From JACPDI01 sp035463475 (GTDB lineage: Bacteria > Acidobacteriota > Vicinamibacteria > Vicinamibacterales > 2-12-FULL-66-21): a DNA stretch of 64,000 bases. This document shows, piece after piece, positions 28,372-37,572 of this stretch. The first letter of the stretch is position 1. Each line of letters begins with the position of its first letter. Position numbers and translations under genes: made by a program. The DNA lies in the NCBI GenBank assembly GCA_035463475.1, contig DATHTE010000129.1:40602-104601 (forward strand). The letters run 5' to 3'. The notes beneath the pieces are model-generated. The model was given only the letters and a program-made list of their open reading frames with translations. It was not told the DNA's origin and ran no database searches.

Positions 28372-29648
28372 CCGCCGGCGCGGCGGCACCCCCCGCCCTC
28401 AGCCTCTCGACGCTCAAGGACCTGAGCGTCACCGAGCTCACCAAGATTGCCAAGGACCTCGACCTGCCTGGCGCGGGCGGGTTGCGGAAGCAGGAGCTGA
28501 TCTTCGAGATCCTGCGGGCGCGCACCGAGAAGAGCGGCCTGCTGTTCTCGGAAGGGGTGCTCGAGGTGTTGCCCGACGGCTTCGGGTTTCTCCGTGCGCC
28601 GGACTACAACTACCTGCCCGGGCCGGACGACATCTACGTCTCGCCGTCCCAGATCCGCCGGTTCGACCTCCACACGGGGGACACGGTGTCAGGACAGGTG
28701 CGCCCGCCGAAAGACGGCGAGCGGTACTTCGCGATGGTCAAGGTGGACGCGGTCAACTTCGAGCCGCCGGACCGCGCGCGCGACAAGATCTTCTTCGAGA
28801 ACCTCACGCCGCTCTACCCGCAGCGGCGCGTGAACCTCGAGACCGAGCCCGAGAACCTCTCGGCGCGGGTCATGGACCTGATGACCCCGCTCGGGAAGGG
28901 GCAGCGCGGCCTGATTGTCGCGCCCCCTCGCACGGGCAAGACGATGCTGCTCCAGAACCTGGCGAACAGCATCACGACGAATCATCCCGAGGTGTACGTG
29001 ATCGTGTTGCTCATCGACGAGCGCCCGGAGGAGGTCACCGACATGCAGCGCTCGGTCCGCGGCGAGGTGATCTCCTCGACGTTCGACGAACCGGCGCAGC
29101 GGCACGTGCAGGTCGCCGAGATGGTCATCGAGAAGGCGAAACGGCTCGTCGAGCACGGCAAGGACGTGATCATCCTGCTCGACTCGATCACGCGGCTCGC
29201 CCGCGCCTACAACACCGTCGTGCCTCCGTCCGGCAAGGTCCTGTCGGGCGGCGTTGACAGCAACGCGCTCCAGCGGCCGAAGCGCTTTTTCGGCGCGGCG
29301 CGGAATATCGAGCAGGGTGGCTCGCTCACCATCGTCGCGACGGCGCTCATCGACACCGGTTCCCGCATGGACGACGTGATCTTCGAGGAGTTCAAGGGGA
29401 CCGGCAACATGGAGATCCACCTCGATCGCAAGCTCGCCGACCGACGCGTCTTTCCGGCGATCGACATCCAGAAGAGCGGGACGCGGAAGGAAGAGCTGCT
29501 GCTGCCGAAAGAAGATCTCAACCGCGTCTGGGTGCTGCGCAAGGTCCTCACGCCGCTCTCCCCCACCGAGGCGATGGAACTGCTGCTCGGCAAGATGGCC
29601 AAGACGCGAAACAACGCGGAGTTCCTCGGCTCGATGACGAAGTCGTAG
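28338..29648 (+). CDS. rho: Transcription termination factor Rho
   Basis: Hexameric RNA helicase of 436 aa that ends transcription. The N-terminal Rho_N helix-extended-loop-helix (LSTLKDLSVTELTKIAKDLD) is followed by the RNA-binding cold-shock-like domain (GVLEVLPDGFGFLRAPDYNY). Walker A is APPRTGKT (195-202), and the Q/R-loop region VPPSGKVLSGGVDSNAL is intact. The long GTG-started form at 28338 has AAGGA upstream; a GTG at 28368 overlapping the engB stop (GTGA) is also possible. Several terminator-like hairpins in this window lack T-runs, so Rho-dependent ends may be common. Confidence 0.97.
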   Translation: MEANREAGQPVTAGAAAPPALSLSTLKDLSVTELTKIAKDLDLPGAGGLRKQELIFEILRARTEKSGLLFSEGVLEVLPDGFGFLRAPDYNYLPGPDDIYVSPSQIRRFDLHTGDTVSGQVRPPKDGERYFAMVKVDAVNFEPPDRARDKIFFENLTPLYPQRRVNLETEPENLSARVMDLMTPLGKGQRGLIVAPPRTGKTMLLQNLANSITTNHPEVYVIVLLIDERPEEVTDMQRSVRGEVISSTFDEPAQRHVQVAEMVIEKAKRLVEHGKDVIILLDSITRLARAYNTVVPPSGKVLSGGVDSNALQRPKRFFGAARNIEQGGSLTIVATALIDTGSRMDDVIFEEFKGTGNMEIHLDRKLADRRVFPAIDIQKSGTRKEELLLPKEDLNRVWVLRKVLTPLSPTEAMELLLGKMAKTRNNAEFLGSMTKS

Positions 29649-29667
29649 CGGGCCGCGGTTCCGCGCT

Positions 29668-29673
29668 ACAATT
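29668..29673 (+). promoter_or_regulatory. Candidate -10 element for the permease gene at 29713
   Basis: TACAAT (5 of 6) 39 nt before the ATG, after a short GCGG/CCGC fold behind rho. No clear -35. Confidence 0.35.
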
Positions 29674-29712
29674 CAGTCACCCCCCCAGACACTCCCGGCG
29701 GGAGATTCCGCC

Positions 29713-32037
29713 ATGGAATCGTGGCTGGCCGACGTGCGGTTCGCGGTGCGGCGTCTCGCGCGGCGCCCCGTCGCGACGCTCGTCGCCATTCTGGTGCTGA
29801 GCGCCGGCATCGGCTCGGTGAGCACGGTGTACCTGCTCTTCCGCGCCGGCGCCGACGACCTGCCGCCCGTGCCCGGCGTCGATCGCCTCGCGCGAATCTG
29901 GATCATCGATCAGGCGCAGCCGGAGGCACGGATCCCGCCGGCGCCCGCGGAGCGGCGGGCCTGGATCGACGCGCCGCCGGCCGGCGTCCGCGTCGCGGAC
30001 TCCGTCGACGCGGAGGTCGGGCTCGAACCGGGCGCGCGCGCGATCCGCGCGCAGTACGTCTCCTCCAATTTCTTCGCGGTCCTCGGCGTCACGCCGGAGC
30101 TGGGGCGCGGGTTCGCGCCGGACGAGCGCGCCGTCGTCGTCAGCCGCCGGTTGTGGGAGCTGCTGGCGCCCGAATCGCGCCGGCTGGGCGCGGTTCTCGC
30201 GGTGGACGGTGAACAGCGCGTGCTCACCGGCGTGATGGCCCGATCGTTCTGGTTCCCGGTCGCGGGGACCGATGCCTGGCTGAACGGCGCCAGCGCCGGG
30301 CGTGAGGGCTTTCCGTACGTGATCGCCCGCCTCGATTCGGGGGTCAGCGCCGCTCGCGCGGCGGACGCCTTGGGCCCGCACGTGCGACATCTGCGAGGAT
30401 CGCACGCGGCCGCGCGCGTGAGGCCGCTCGCCGCTGACGCCGCCGTCCGGGCCCGGACGTTTCTGCTGATGCTCGCAGGGCCCGCGCTGCTCGTGCTGCT
30501 CGCCGTGTGCGCGAACGTCGCGGCCTTGCTGCTGGCCGACGTCACGCGGCGACAGCAGGAGCTCGCGGTGCGCGCGGCGATTGGCGCGGGGCGATGGCGG
30601 CTCGCGCGCGACGTCATCGCGGACGCGATCGTGCTGGCCGCCGCCGGCGGCGCGGTGGCGGTCGCCGCGGCGTTCTGGTCCGCGCGCGGGCTCCGCGCCG
30701 CGTTCGCGCAGGTGTCCCCGTCCTTCGCGGAGCGGATTCCGGGCTTCGACGCCGCCTGGCCGATTGCCCTGGGGGCCGTGGTGGTCGCCGTGATCGGCGT
30801 CGGCTCCGCCCCGGCGCTGCACGCCTCGCGCGCGAGGATTGCCGGCATGCTGAATAATCGACCGGCGCTGCGCCTCCTCCGGCCCGGGCATTACGGGACA
30901 GCCGATCTGCTCCTCGTGCTCCAGATTGCGGTGGCCTCCGGCCTTGTACTGTGGACCGCAACGCTCTCGAGCGTGTTCAATCGCGTGCTGGCGGCCCCAT
31001 CGCATCTGCCCGGGGAACGCTTGTGGTCGATGGACGTTCGCGCGGCCGCCGGCCAGCGGGCGCTGGGCGCGGAAGTCCCGGGCCTGCTCCTCGCCGAGGC
31101 GCGGTCGGAACCGGCGATCGAAGCGGCGGCCCTGTCCGAGCGGCGGGGCGGACGCCGGACGTGGAGCGCGCGGAGCGCGAATGGCGCGGGCGTCACCTGC
31201 AGCGCCTCCCTGGAGCGGGTCACGCCCGACTACTTCCGGACGTTCAACTTTCCCCAGCGGGGCCGGTTCCCGGGCGCGGGCGCGGTCGTGCTGAACGAAG
31301 GGGCCGCGGCGCGCTGCGGCAACCCGGAGGGCATGCGTGAGTTGGGGCCAGCCGGATTGGCGACCTCGCGAGTGACGGGCGTCGTCAACGATCTGTCGCT
31401 GCTCTCGGGAGAGGTCGCGTGGGCGCGCAGAGGGCCCGCGACAGTCTATGCGGCGCTCGAGGCGCCGTCCGGCCGCGAGTTGACGATCGTCGTCCGGACG
31501 CGATCGCGCGAGGAAGCGGGGATCCGGCGCCTGCGCGAGCGGCTCGCGACGCAATTCTTCGCTCTGCGCTTCGGCGAACCCTTGTCCATGGCCGGCGAGA
31601 TGGAACGGCAGTCGAGAGGGGTGATCCTCATCGGCAAGCTGCTCGCGATGCTCGCCGCGCTGTGCCTGCTGCTCGGGATCGTCGGGCTGCACGCCGCCAT
31701 CAGCCAGGCGCTGTCGGCGCGCATGCGCGAGATCGGCGTTCGGCTGGCGCTCGGCGCGACGCGGCGCGACGTGCTGTCGCTGACGGTCGGGCACCACGCC
31801 GTGCCGGCGATGCTCGGCATCCTGCTCGGGGCGGGAGCGACCATCGGCGGGCTCGCGATGCTGTCGACCGATGACGCCGGAATGATCCGCCAGGTCGCGG
31901 CCCTCACGGCCACGTCGCCCGCCTGGTGGGCGGGGCTGCTCCTCGTGTTGCTGGCTTCGACGCTGCTGTCCGCAGGCGCGCCGGCGCGACGCGCGCTCGG
32001 GCTCTCACCGGCCGACATCCTCAGGGCCGAGACGTAA
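29713..32037 (+). CDS. MacB/FtsX-type ABC transporter permease, second orphan copy
   Basis: Permease of 774 aa with the same plan as the ADOP-type protein at 3695 but without its ~75-residue N-terminal module. It begins MESWLADVRFAVRRLARRPV, then one helix, a shortened periplasmic domain, an FtsX domain (about 255-375), a second periplasmic domain and a second FtsX domain ending LGLSPADILRAET. No ATPase gene is adjacent and no PadR gene precedes it. GGGAGATTCCGCC lies before the ATG. It interrupts the rho-to-rpmE interval. Substrate unknown. Confidence 0.9.
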   Translation: MESWLADVRFAVRRLARRPVATLVAILVLSAGIGSVSTVYLLFRAGADDLPPVPGVDRLARIWIIDQAQPEARIPPAPAERRAWIDAPPAGVRVADSVDAEVGLEPGARAIRAQYVSSNFFAVLGVTPELGRGFAPDERAVVVSRRLWELLAPESRRLGAVLAVDGEQRVLTGVMARSFWFPVAGTDAWLNGASAGREGFPYVIARLDSGVSAARAADALGPHVRHLRGSHAAARVRPLAADAAVRARTFLLMLAGPALLVLLAVCANVAALLLADVTRRQQELAVRAAIGAGRWRLARDVIADAIVLAAAGGAVAVAAAFWSARGLRAAFAQVSPSFAERIPGFDAAWPIALGAVVVAVIGVGSAPALHASRARIAGMLNNRPALRLLRPGHYGTADLLLVLQIAVASGLVLWTATLSSVFNRVLAAPSHLPGERLWSMDVRAAAGQRALGAEVPGLLLAEARSEPAIEAAALSERRGGRRTWSARSANGAGVTCSASLERVTPDYFRTFNFPQRGRFPGAGAVVLNEGAAARCGNPEGMRELGPAGLATSRVTGVVNDLSLLSGEVAWARRGPATVYAALEAPSGRELTIVVRTRSREEAGIRRLRERLATQFFALRFGEPLSMAGEMERQSRGVILIGKLLAMLAALCLLLGIVGLHAAISQALSARMREIGVRLALGATRRDVLSLTVGHHAVPAMLGILLGAGATIGGLAMLSTDDAGMIRQVAALTATSPAWWAGLLLVLLASTLLSAGAPARRALGLSPADILRAET

Positions 32038-32196
32038 GACGCGATCATCCCGGCGGCATCGCCGTGGCCGGCCGCGACGCCGAGATGCCGAGCGCGAGAA
32101 TGGCAACCGCGCAAAGGGCGCGCGCGGAATACGAGTGTGCCTCCTGAGTGAATCCTCCCCCTCGTCGGCGGCGATTCTATGTGTCAAGATCGATGC

Positions 32197-33162
32197 ATGC
32201 AACACCGACGTTTCGGCCGGCTCGGGTGGCTCGTCTCCGAGATCGGCTACGGGATGTGGGGCATGGGCGGGTGGAGCGGGTCGGAGGACGCGCAATCGCT
32301 CCGCGCGCTCGAGCGGTCGATCGCGCTCGGCTGCAACTTCTTCGACACGGCGTACGCCTACGGCGCGGGACGCAGCGAGCGCCTCATCGGGCAGATGTTG
32401 AGGCAGCCGCGCGATCAACGGATCTACGTGGCCACGAAGATCCCACCGAAGAACAACCAATGGCCCGCGAGGTCGCACTACCCGCTCACGGACGTGTTCC
32501 CGCCCGACCACATGCGCGAGTACACCGAGAAGAGCCTGGAGAACCTCGGCGTCGAGCGCATCGACCTGCAGCAGCTGCACGTCTGGACCGATGCCTGGGC
32601 GCCCGACGAAAGCTGGCAGCGCGCGGTGGACGAACTCAAGTCTGAAGGGCTGATCGACGGCTTCGGCATCAGCGTGAACAGGTGGGAGCCGGCAAACGTC
32701 ATCGCGGCGCTGAAGACCGGTCTCGTGGACAGCGTGCAGGTGGTCTACAACATCTTCGACCAGGCGCCGGAGGACGAGCTGTTCCCGGCCTGCCAGCAGC
32801 TCGACATCGCCGTCATCGCGCGGGTGCCGTTCGACGAGGGCAGCCTTACCGGCACCCTGACGCTCGACTCGAGATGGCCGCAGGGAGACTGGCGAAACCT
32901 CTATTTCAGCCCGGAGAACCTCCGCTCCACGCTCGAGCGCGTGGAGCGGCTGCGGCTGGAGCTGCCGGACGAAATGGACCTGCCGGAGATGGCGCTGCGG
33001 TTCATCCTGCAGCACCCCGTGGTCTCGACGACGATTCCGGGCATGCGACGCGTCGCCCACGTCGAACGCAACCTCGCCGCCGCGGACGGACGGCCGCTGC
33101 CGGGTGAGTTCCTCCAGCGGCTCCGCAAGCACAGGTGGGATCGCTCGCATGTGATCCCCTGA
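32197..33162 (+). CDS. Aldo/keto reductase
   Basis: NADPH-dependent oxidoreductase of 321 aa with the (beta/alpha)8 AKR fold. The catalytic residues are in order: Asp in NFFDTAYAYG, Tyr in the same segment, Lys in VATKIPP and His in LQQLHVW. The cofactor-binding end reads STTIPGMRRVAHVERNLAA. I prefer ATG 32197 (MQHRRFGRLGWLVSEIGYG), which matches the usual N-terminus; ATG 32179 adds six residues. No Shine-Dalgarno is visible at either. Substrate cannot be told from sequence. Confidence 0.92.
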   Translation: MQHRRFGRLGWLVSEIGYGMWGMGGWSGSEDAQSLRALERSIALGCNFFDTAYAYGAGRSERLIGQMLRQPRDQRIYVATKIPPKNNQWPARSHYPLTDVFPPDHMREYTEKSLENLGVERIDLQQLHVWTDAWAPDESWQRAVDELKSEGLIDGFGISVNRWEPANVIAALKTGLVDSVQVVYNIFDQAPEDELFPACQQLDIAVIARVPFDEGSLTGTLTLDSRWPQGDWRNLYFSPENLRSTLERVERLRLELPDEMDLPEMALRFILQHPVVSTTIPGMRRVAHVERNLAAADGRPLPGEFLQRLRKHRWDRSHVIP

Positions 33163-33182
33163 TGAGTCGACGCGACTTCCCT

Positions 33183-33215
33183 CCTGAACCCTGGGCCCTG
33201 AACTCTGAACCCTGA
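33183..33215 (+). repeat. CCTGAACCCTGA word repeats before rpmE
   Basis: CCTGAACCC, CCTGAACT, CTGAACCCTGA in close succession. Similar words occur at 11632-11653. The last word runs directly into the rpmE -10 element. Confidence 0.6.
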
Positions 33216-33221
33216 TATAAT
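33207..33221 (+). promoter_or_regulatory. Extended -10 promoter of rpmE
   Basis: GAACCCTGATATAAT; TGA-TATAAT (33213-33221) is a perfect -10 with extended TGn. The same 15-nt string, one base different, occurs at 38930-38944 on the minus strand. The start of rpmE is 34 nt further with AAGGAG as ribosome-binding site. No -35 is needed or seen. Confidence 0.65.
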
Positions 33222-33254
33222 TGGTGTTTTGGACCAGACCTGAAGGAGCAAGCC

Positions 33255-33518
33255 GTGAAGGAAGGGATTCACCCGAAGTACCACGTGGTCGAGGCGCGCT
33301 GCGCCTGCGGCGCCACCTGGAAGACCCGTTCGACCAAGCCGGAGCTACACCTCGAGATTTGCTCGGCGTGCCACCCGTTCTTCACGGGGCGTCAGAAACT
33401 GGTCGATACCGAAGGGCGCGTGGAGCGCTTCACGAAGCGCTTCGGCGCGCAGACCTCCGAGTCGCGCAAGAAGGCCGCCCAGGAGACCAAGGCTCGGAGA
33501 AAGAAGGTCAATGCCTAA
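33255..33518 (+). CDS. rpmE: Large ribosomal subunit protein bL31
   Basis: Zinc-type (C+) bL31 of 87 aa. It begins MKEGIHPKYHVVEARCACGA; the zinc ligands are CxC at the N-terminal side and CSAC further on, followed by HPFFTGRQKLVDTEGRVERF, the family signature. The tail is a Lys/Arg-rich extension ending RRKKVNA. GTG start at 33255 with AAGGAGCAAGCC upstream. In many bacteria rpmE sits next to rho; here 3.6 kb containing a permease and an aldo/keto reductase separate them. Confidence 0.97.
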   Translation: MKEGIHPKYHVVEARCACGATWKTRSTKPELHLEICSACHPFFTGRQKLVDTEGRVERFTKRFGAQTSESRKKAAQETKARRKKVNA

Positions 33519-33551
33519 GGCCGAGTGAATGAAGGGAGGCCGAAGGCCACG

Positions 33552-34904
33552 TTACTCGAAATCCGGCAGCCGTCCCTCCATGCGGTCCGTTCGGCCTTGA
33601 TCCTTTCGGCATCCGGCATTCGGCACTCGGCATTGCTCTCCCATCATCTTGCGTTGAATCCGCTGCAGTCGATACCGCAGGGCCGAGGTGCCGTGCGGGG
33701 TGCGCTCGAGGCGTAGGGCGGCGCGCGCGAGCTCGCGCGCGGCCTGCAGGTTTCTCGCGCGGTGCTCCTGGTGGATCGCGAGCGCTTCGGCCGCATCGCG
33801 CGCGAGGACGCGCCCGCGCGCGTTCCAGTCGCTGTTCGCGTCGGTCAGCGCGAGCACCTCCTGCCAGGCCTCGGCCGCCTCCGCGTGACGGCGCGCGCGG
33901 CGATGCCGCGCGGCGATCCGCGCCAGCGCTTCCACGCGCACGTCGCAGGCCTCGTCTCGCGCCGCGTCTTCGAAGCACTCCATCGCGCGTTCCGGGTTGC
34001 CGTCACGCTCGAGCATCCTGCCGAGCGCGAGCCGTTCCCAACCATCCCGGCACGCGGCGGAGCCCCCCTCCACGAGGGAAAGCGCCCGAGCGGTCACCGC
34101 GGCCAGCGAGACCAGGTCCATGCGGTTGTGTTCCATCACCGGCTCGAGCGGGCGCGCGTCCCCGGAACGCAAAAACCTGAAATACCGCGACGGGATCTCG
34201 AAGCCGGGGACGTCGTCGATGCGCTCGACGCCGAACAGCACCTGCTCCAGCGTGCTGAGGCGGCAACCGCCGTCGGGATCGGTGGCGCGCGCCCTCCAGA
34301 GCCGCCGTGCCGGGTGCAACATGTCGGCGTGTGGCCGGCTCCCCAGCGGCCCCCGCGCGCGGTGGAACTGCCAGCGCATGTCGAGCAGCGGGGCGTCGAA
34401 CGTACGACCGTTGTAGCTCACCAGCATGCCGGATGCGTCCACCCGCCCGGCAAAGTGCGACAGGAGAGCGCGCTCGGCGGCATACGTCGTGAGCAGGTAC
34501 TGCTCGACCTGCAGCGCACCGACATCGAACCAGGCGCAGCCCACCAGAAAGGCGAGCGTGCCAGCTCCGCCGCTCAAGCCGGTCGTTTCGAGGTCGAAGA
34601 ACAGCAGCGGCGTCGAGCACGACTCCAGCGAGGGATCGAGGCTGCGTAGAAGATCCACGCGCTCGCAGCAGCAATCCGCGATCGTCACGTCGCCGTGGCG
34701 GCGATCCGCCTCGTATCTCCGGCGCACGAGCACGCAGGCGTGACGACCCTCTCCCACGGGCTCCCCGCCGAGGACGGTCGCGACGCGCTCCGGATCGATG
34801 ATGACCTCGCTGGGCCGCTCGGGCTCGTAGGTCAGCTCGCGGCCGGGGGCGCGCGGCGGCCCGGGCCTGACAATGCCTCGCAGCCGTGCAACGAGATCGC
34901 TCAT
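33552..34904 (-). CDS. mrfB: MrfB/YprB-like 3'-5' exonuclease with TPR-like C-terminus
   Basis: DEDD-family ribonuclease-H-like nuclease of 450 aa. Exo I is FFDLETTGL (Asp104, Glu106), Exo II includes SYNGRTFDAPLLDMRW, and Exo III is HNRMDLVSL. The C-terminal ~150 residues form helical repeats (AMECFEDAARDE, AEAAEAWQEVLALTD). In Bacillus subtilis MrfB (YprB) works with the helicase MrfA (YprA) in excision repair of mitomycin C lesions. The start overlaps the mrfA stop (ATGA), so the two are cotranscribed and coupled. The last ~28 residues (after QRKMMG) are encoded by a genomic repeat and look like a read-through extension. Confidence 0.88.
   Translation of the reverse strand: MSDLVARLRGIVRPGPPRAPGRELTYEPERPSEVIIDPERVATVLGGEPVGEGRHACVLVRRRYEADRRHGDVTIADCCCERVDLLRSLDPSLESCSTPLLFFDLETTGLSGGAGTLAFLVGCAWFDVGALQVEQYLLTTYAAERALLSHFAGRVDASGMLVSYNGRTFDAPLLDMRWQFHRARGPLGSRPHADMLHPARRLWRARATDPDGGCRLSTLEQVLFGVERIDDVPGFEIPSRYFRFLRSGDARPLEPVMEHNRMDLVSLAAVTARALSLVEGGSAACRDGWERLALGRMLERDGNPERAMECFEDAARDEACDVRVEALARIAARHRRARRHAEAAEAWQEVLALTDANSDWNARGRVLARDAAEALAIHQEHRARNLQAARELARAALRLERTPHGTSALRYRLQRIQRKMMGEQCRVPNAGCRKDQGRTDRMEGRLPDFE
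33585..33645. repeat. ATTCGGC/GCCGAAT word repeat inside the mrfB 3' end
   Basis: Tandem ATTCGGC-type words (CGGCATTCGGCACTCGGCATTGC). On the minus strand it reads GCCGAAAGGATCAAGGCCGA; 37308-37422 and 37505-37572 on the plus strand contain GCCGAAAGCGTCAAGGCCGA, 18 of 20 identical. The two sides of mrfAB thus carry the same family in opposite orientation. Confidence 0.65.
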
Positions 34905-37303
34905 GCGGGCACCCCGAGGAGCAGTTCGAGGATCCTCGACGCGACCGATTTCGCGAACGGCCCGGTGTGCCCTTCCGGGCCCACGCACGAGGGGCAACCG
35001 GACTCGCACGGGCAGGTCGAGATCAGCTCGCGCGTGCGCCGCAGCAGCTGATCGTGCATCGCGTACAGCGGCTCGCTGAAGCCGATGCCGCCGGGATAGT
35101 TGTCGTAGATGAAAACGTTCGGCTCGGCCGAGAGCGAGGAGGGCGTGCTGCCGGCGCCTCCGACCCTGTTGGTGCGGTCGAGGCTGCCGCCATCGACCGA
35201 CAGACCGATGTCGTGTGCGTCGCACATCAGCAGCAGCTGGGCGATGTTCTTCATCGCGAACGCGAGGCCTACGACGCCGTCGCGGCGATCGTCGGCGGCA
35301 TACGGCAGCGCGGCCATGATCCCGTGTGGTATCGCGAGCCAGTACGCGCTCGTGTGCATCTGCTGCTCGGGAAGATCGAGCTCGCCCGAGCCCACGTTTT
35401 CGTTCGTGTAGAACTTGATCTTCTTGAACCCGACCACGCGCGAGACGACGTGCACCTCGCCGTGGTTCGCCCGCCCGCCGCCTGGCGCCCCCGCGGCGCC
35501 GGGTGCACCGCCGGCCTGGAACGTCTCGAGAATCGTGACTTTCGTGTACGTGATGGCGTCGGTGTAGTAGTCGCAGTCGACCGACCGGACGAACGCCTTT
35601 CGCCCCTCGATGTCGAGCCGTTCGACCTGGAAGAGCTGCCCTTCGAGGATGTAGATCGCCTTCCCGTGCAGCATCGAGAACGCGGACGTGTAATCGGTCT
35701 CGCCGATGACCCGCTCGTCATCCGTGATGTCCACGATCACGAAGTTGTCGGACGACACCGATCGGAGGCTGACGGCGTCGGCCGGATAGGATTCGTGCGT
35801 CCAGTTCCACTGGCCGTCGGCGAGCTGCACGAAGCGCTCCTCGGCGAGCACCGAGAGGATCTCCTGGACGTTCAGCTCGCCGAAACCCTCACTCGACGTA
35901 AAAGGCAGCTCGAATGCCGCGCACTTGACGTGGTCCAGCAGGATGTGGAGGTTGTCGGGGTTGACGAGCGCATGCTCGGGAGACGCCCCGAAGAAGTACG
36001 CAGGGTTGCGCACGATGAACTGGTCGATCGGTGCGCTGCTCGCGACGAGCACCGCCGCCGATCGGCTCGAGCGCCGGCCCGCCCGCCCCGCGCGCTGCCA
36101 CGTGGCCGCGATCGTACCCGGATACCCGGCCAGGATCGCAATGTCGAGCGCGCCGATGTCGATGCCGAGCTCGAGCGCGTTCGTGGAAACAACCGCGCGC
36201 ACGAGTCCCTCCCGCAACCCCTTCTCGATCTCGCGTCGCCGAATGGGCAGGTACCCGCCGCGATATCCACGGATCACGTCCGGCGATCCCGGTGGTCCCT
36301 GGTACGCGTCCTTCAGGTACGTCGTCAGGATCTCGGTCGCCAGCCGGCTCTGCGCGAAGACGATGACCTGCAGATGGCGCTTCAGGAACTCGAGGGCGAC
36401 GCGGCGCGTTTCGCCCAGGTACGACCGGCGGATCCCGAGCTGCGCGTTGACCACGGGCGGGTTGACGAACAGGAAGTACTTCTCGCCGCGCGGGGCGCCG
36501 CTCCGCTCGACGACTTCGAACGGCTCCGTCGTCAGCCGCTCGGCAAGGGCACGGGGGTTCGCGATTGTCGCCGACGAACAGATGAAGAGCGGGTCCGATC
36601 CGTAGTGGCGGCAGATCCGCTGGAGTCGCCGCAGGATGTTCGCGAGATGGCTGCCAAAAACGCCGCGATAGGCGTGCAGCTCGTCGATGACGACGAACTT
36701 CAGGTTCTCGAAGAGTTTCGCCCAGCGCGGGTGGTGCGGCAGGATGCCGGAGTGCACCATGTCCGGGTTGCTGAGCACGACATGCGCGCGCCCGCGAATC
36801 GCCCGACGCGCGTCCTGCGGCGTGTCGCCGTCATACGTGAACACGCCGATCTCCGCGCCCGTGCGGTCCGCGATCAGGTCCGCGAGCCCGTGCAGCTCGG
36901 CAAGTTGATCCTGCGCCAGCGCCTTGGTCGGGAAGAGATACAGCGCGCGCGACGCGGGGTCGGCAAGGATCGCGTTGAGCACCGGCCCGTTGTAGCAGAG
37001 CGTCTTGCCTGATGCCGTCGGCGTGATCACCACGACGTTCCGCCCCGCCGCGACGTGCTCCCACGCCTCGGCCTGATGCGTGTAGAGCCGCTCGATGCCC
37101 CGCGCGCCAAGGGCCTCGAGCAGCCGCTCGTCCACGCCATCGGGAAAGGCGGCGTACTGGGCGGGCACGGCCGAGATGCGCTCGATCGCCGTGACGATCG
37201 GCTCCCCTTCTGCCGCCCGGGGGATTGGCATTCCCCCCAGGCGTTGCAGCGCTTCGTCGAGCGAGCGGTCCTTGTCGAGGGCGGGAACGGGCAGCCAGGT
37301 CAT
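34901..37303 (-). CDS. mrfA: MrfA/YprA-like superfamily 2 DNA helicase with DUF1998 domain
   Basis: DEAD/DEAH-type 3'-5' helicase of 800 aa. Motif I is TPTASGKT (94-101), motif II DELH (206-209), motif III CSSATIANP, and motif VI WQRAGRAGRRS. The C-terminal DUF1998 region has four cysteines in CPCESGCPSC, a metal-binding module of this family. In Bacillus the YprA/MrfA helicase partners with the MrfB nuclease in repair of mitomycin C damage; eukaryotic Hrq1 is related. The gene lies directly upstream of and overlaps mrfB. Its 5' flank is filled with AATGCCGAA-type repeats, leaving no clear promoter, though the repeats contain TTGACG words in the mrfA direction. Confidence 0.93.
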   Translation of the reverse strand: MTWLPVPALDKDRSLDEALQRLGGMPIPRAAEGEPIVTAIERISAVPAQYAAFPDGVDERLLEALGARGIERLYTHQAEAWEHVAAGRNVVVITPTASGKTLCYNGPVLNAILADPASRALYLFPTKALAQDQLAELHGLADLIADRTGAEIGVFTYDGDTPQDARRAIRGRAHVVLSNPDMVHSGILPHHPRWAKLFENLKFVVIDELHAYRGVFGSHLANILRRLQRICRHYGSDPLFICSSATIANPRALAERLTTEPFEVVERSGAPRGEKYFLFVNPPVVNAQLGIRRSYLGETRRVALEFLKRHLQVIVFAQSRLATEILTTYLKDAYQGPPGSPDVIRGYRGGYLPIRRREIEKGLREGLVRAVVSTNALELGIDIGALDIAILAGYPGTIAATWQRAGRAGRRSSRSAAVLVASSAPIDQFIVRNPAYFFGASPEHALVNPDNLHILLDHVKCAAFELPFTSSEGFGELNVQEILSVLAEERFVQLADGQWNWTHESYPADAVSLRSVSSDNFVIVDITDDERVIGETDYTSAFSMLHGKAIYILEGQLFQVERLDIEGRKAFVRSVDCDYYTDAITYTKVTILETFQAGGAPGAAGAPGGGRANHGEVHVVSRVVGFKKIKFYTNENVGSGELDLPEQQMHTSAYWLAIPHGIMAALPYAADDRRDGVVGLAFAMKNIAQLLLMCDAHDIGLSVDGGSLDRTNRVGGAGSTPSSLSAEPNVFIYDNYPGGIGFSEPLYAMHDQLLRRTRELISTCPCESGCPSCVGPEGHTGPFAKSVASRILELLLGVPA

Positions 37304-37307
37304 GAGA

Positions 37308-37422
37308 GCAATGCCGAAGGCCGAATGCCGAAGGCCGAATGCGTCAATGCCAATGGCGGCAATGCCGAAAGCGTCAAGGCCGGCAATGCCGAAAGCGTCA
37401 AGGCCGAAGGCGTCGCGTCTTC
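37308..37422. repeat. AATGCCGAA/AAGCGTCAAGGCCGA repeats upstream of mrfA
   Basis: Irregular tandem array of AATGCCGAAGGCCG and GCCGAAAGCGTCAAGGCCG units starting 5 nt before mrfA. Read in the mrfA direction it contains three TTGACG words that could act as -35 elements. The same family is present at 33585-33645 (opposite orientation) and 37505-37572. Confidence 0.75.
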
Positions 37423-37504
37423 AGCTCAGTTGACCTGAAAATCTGTGAAGCTGAGGGATCGTAACAGCCGGCGGCACGGCGATCAAGAGGCGAAAGTAGA
37501 AAGG

Positions 37505-37572
37505 CAATGCCGAATGCCCAAGGCCGAATGCCGAAAGCGTCAAGGCCGAATTCCCGAATGCCGAAAGCGTCA
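37505..37572. repeat. Second AATGCCGAA repeat array, at the 3' end of the symporter gene
   Basis: Same words as the array at 37308, same orientation. Its last unit (GCCGAAAGCGTCAGGG) contains the stop codon of the symporter gene on the minus strand. Confidence 0.75.

Noticed and set aside
34886..37012. 708-codon plus-strand open frame opposite mrfA
   Set aside because: Shadow of the helicase gene, which has all helicase motifs in order.
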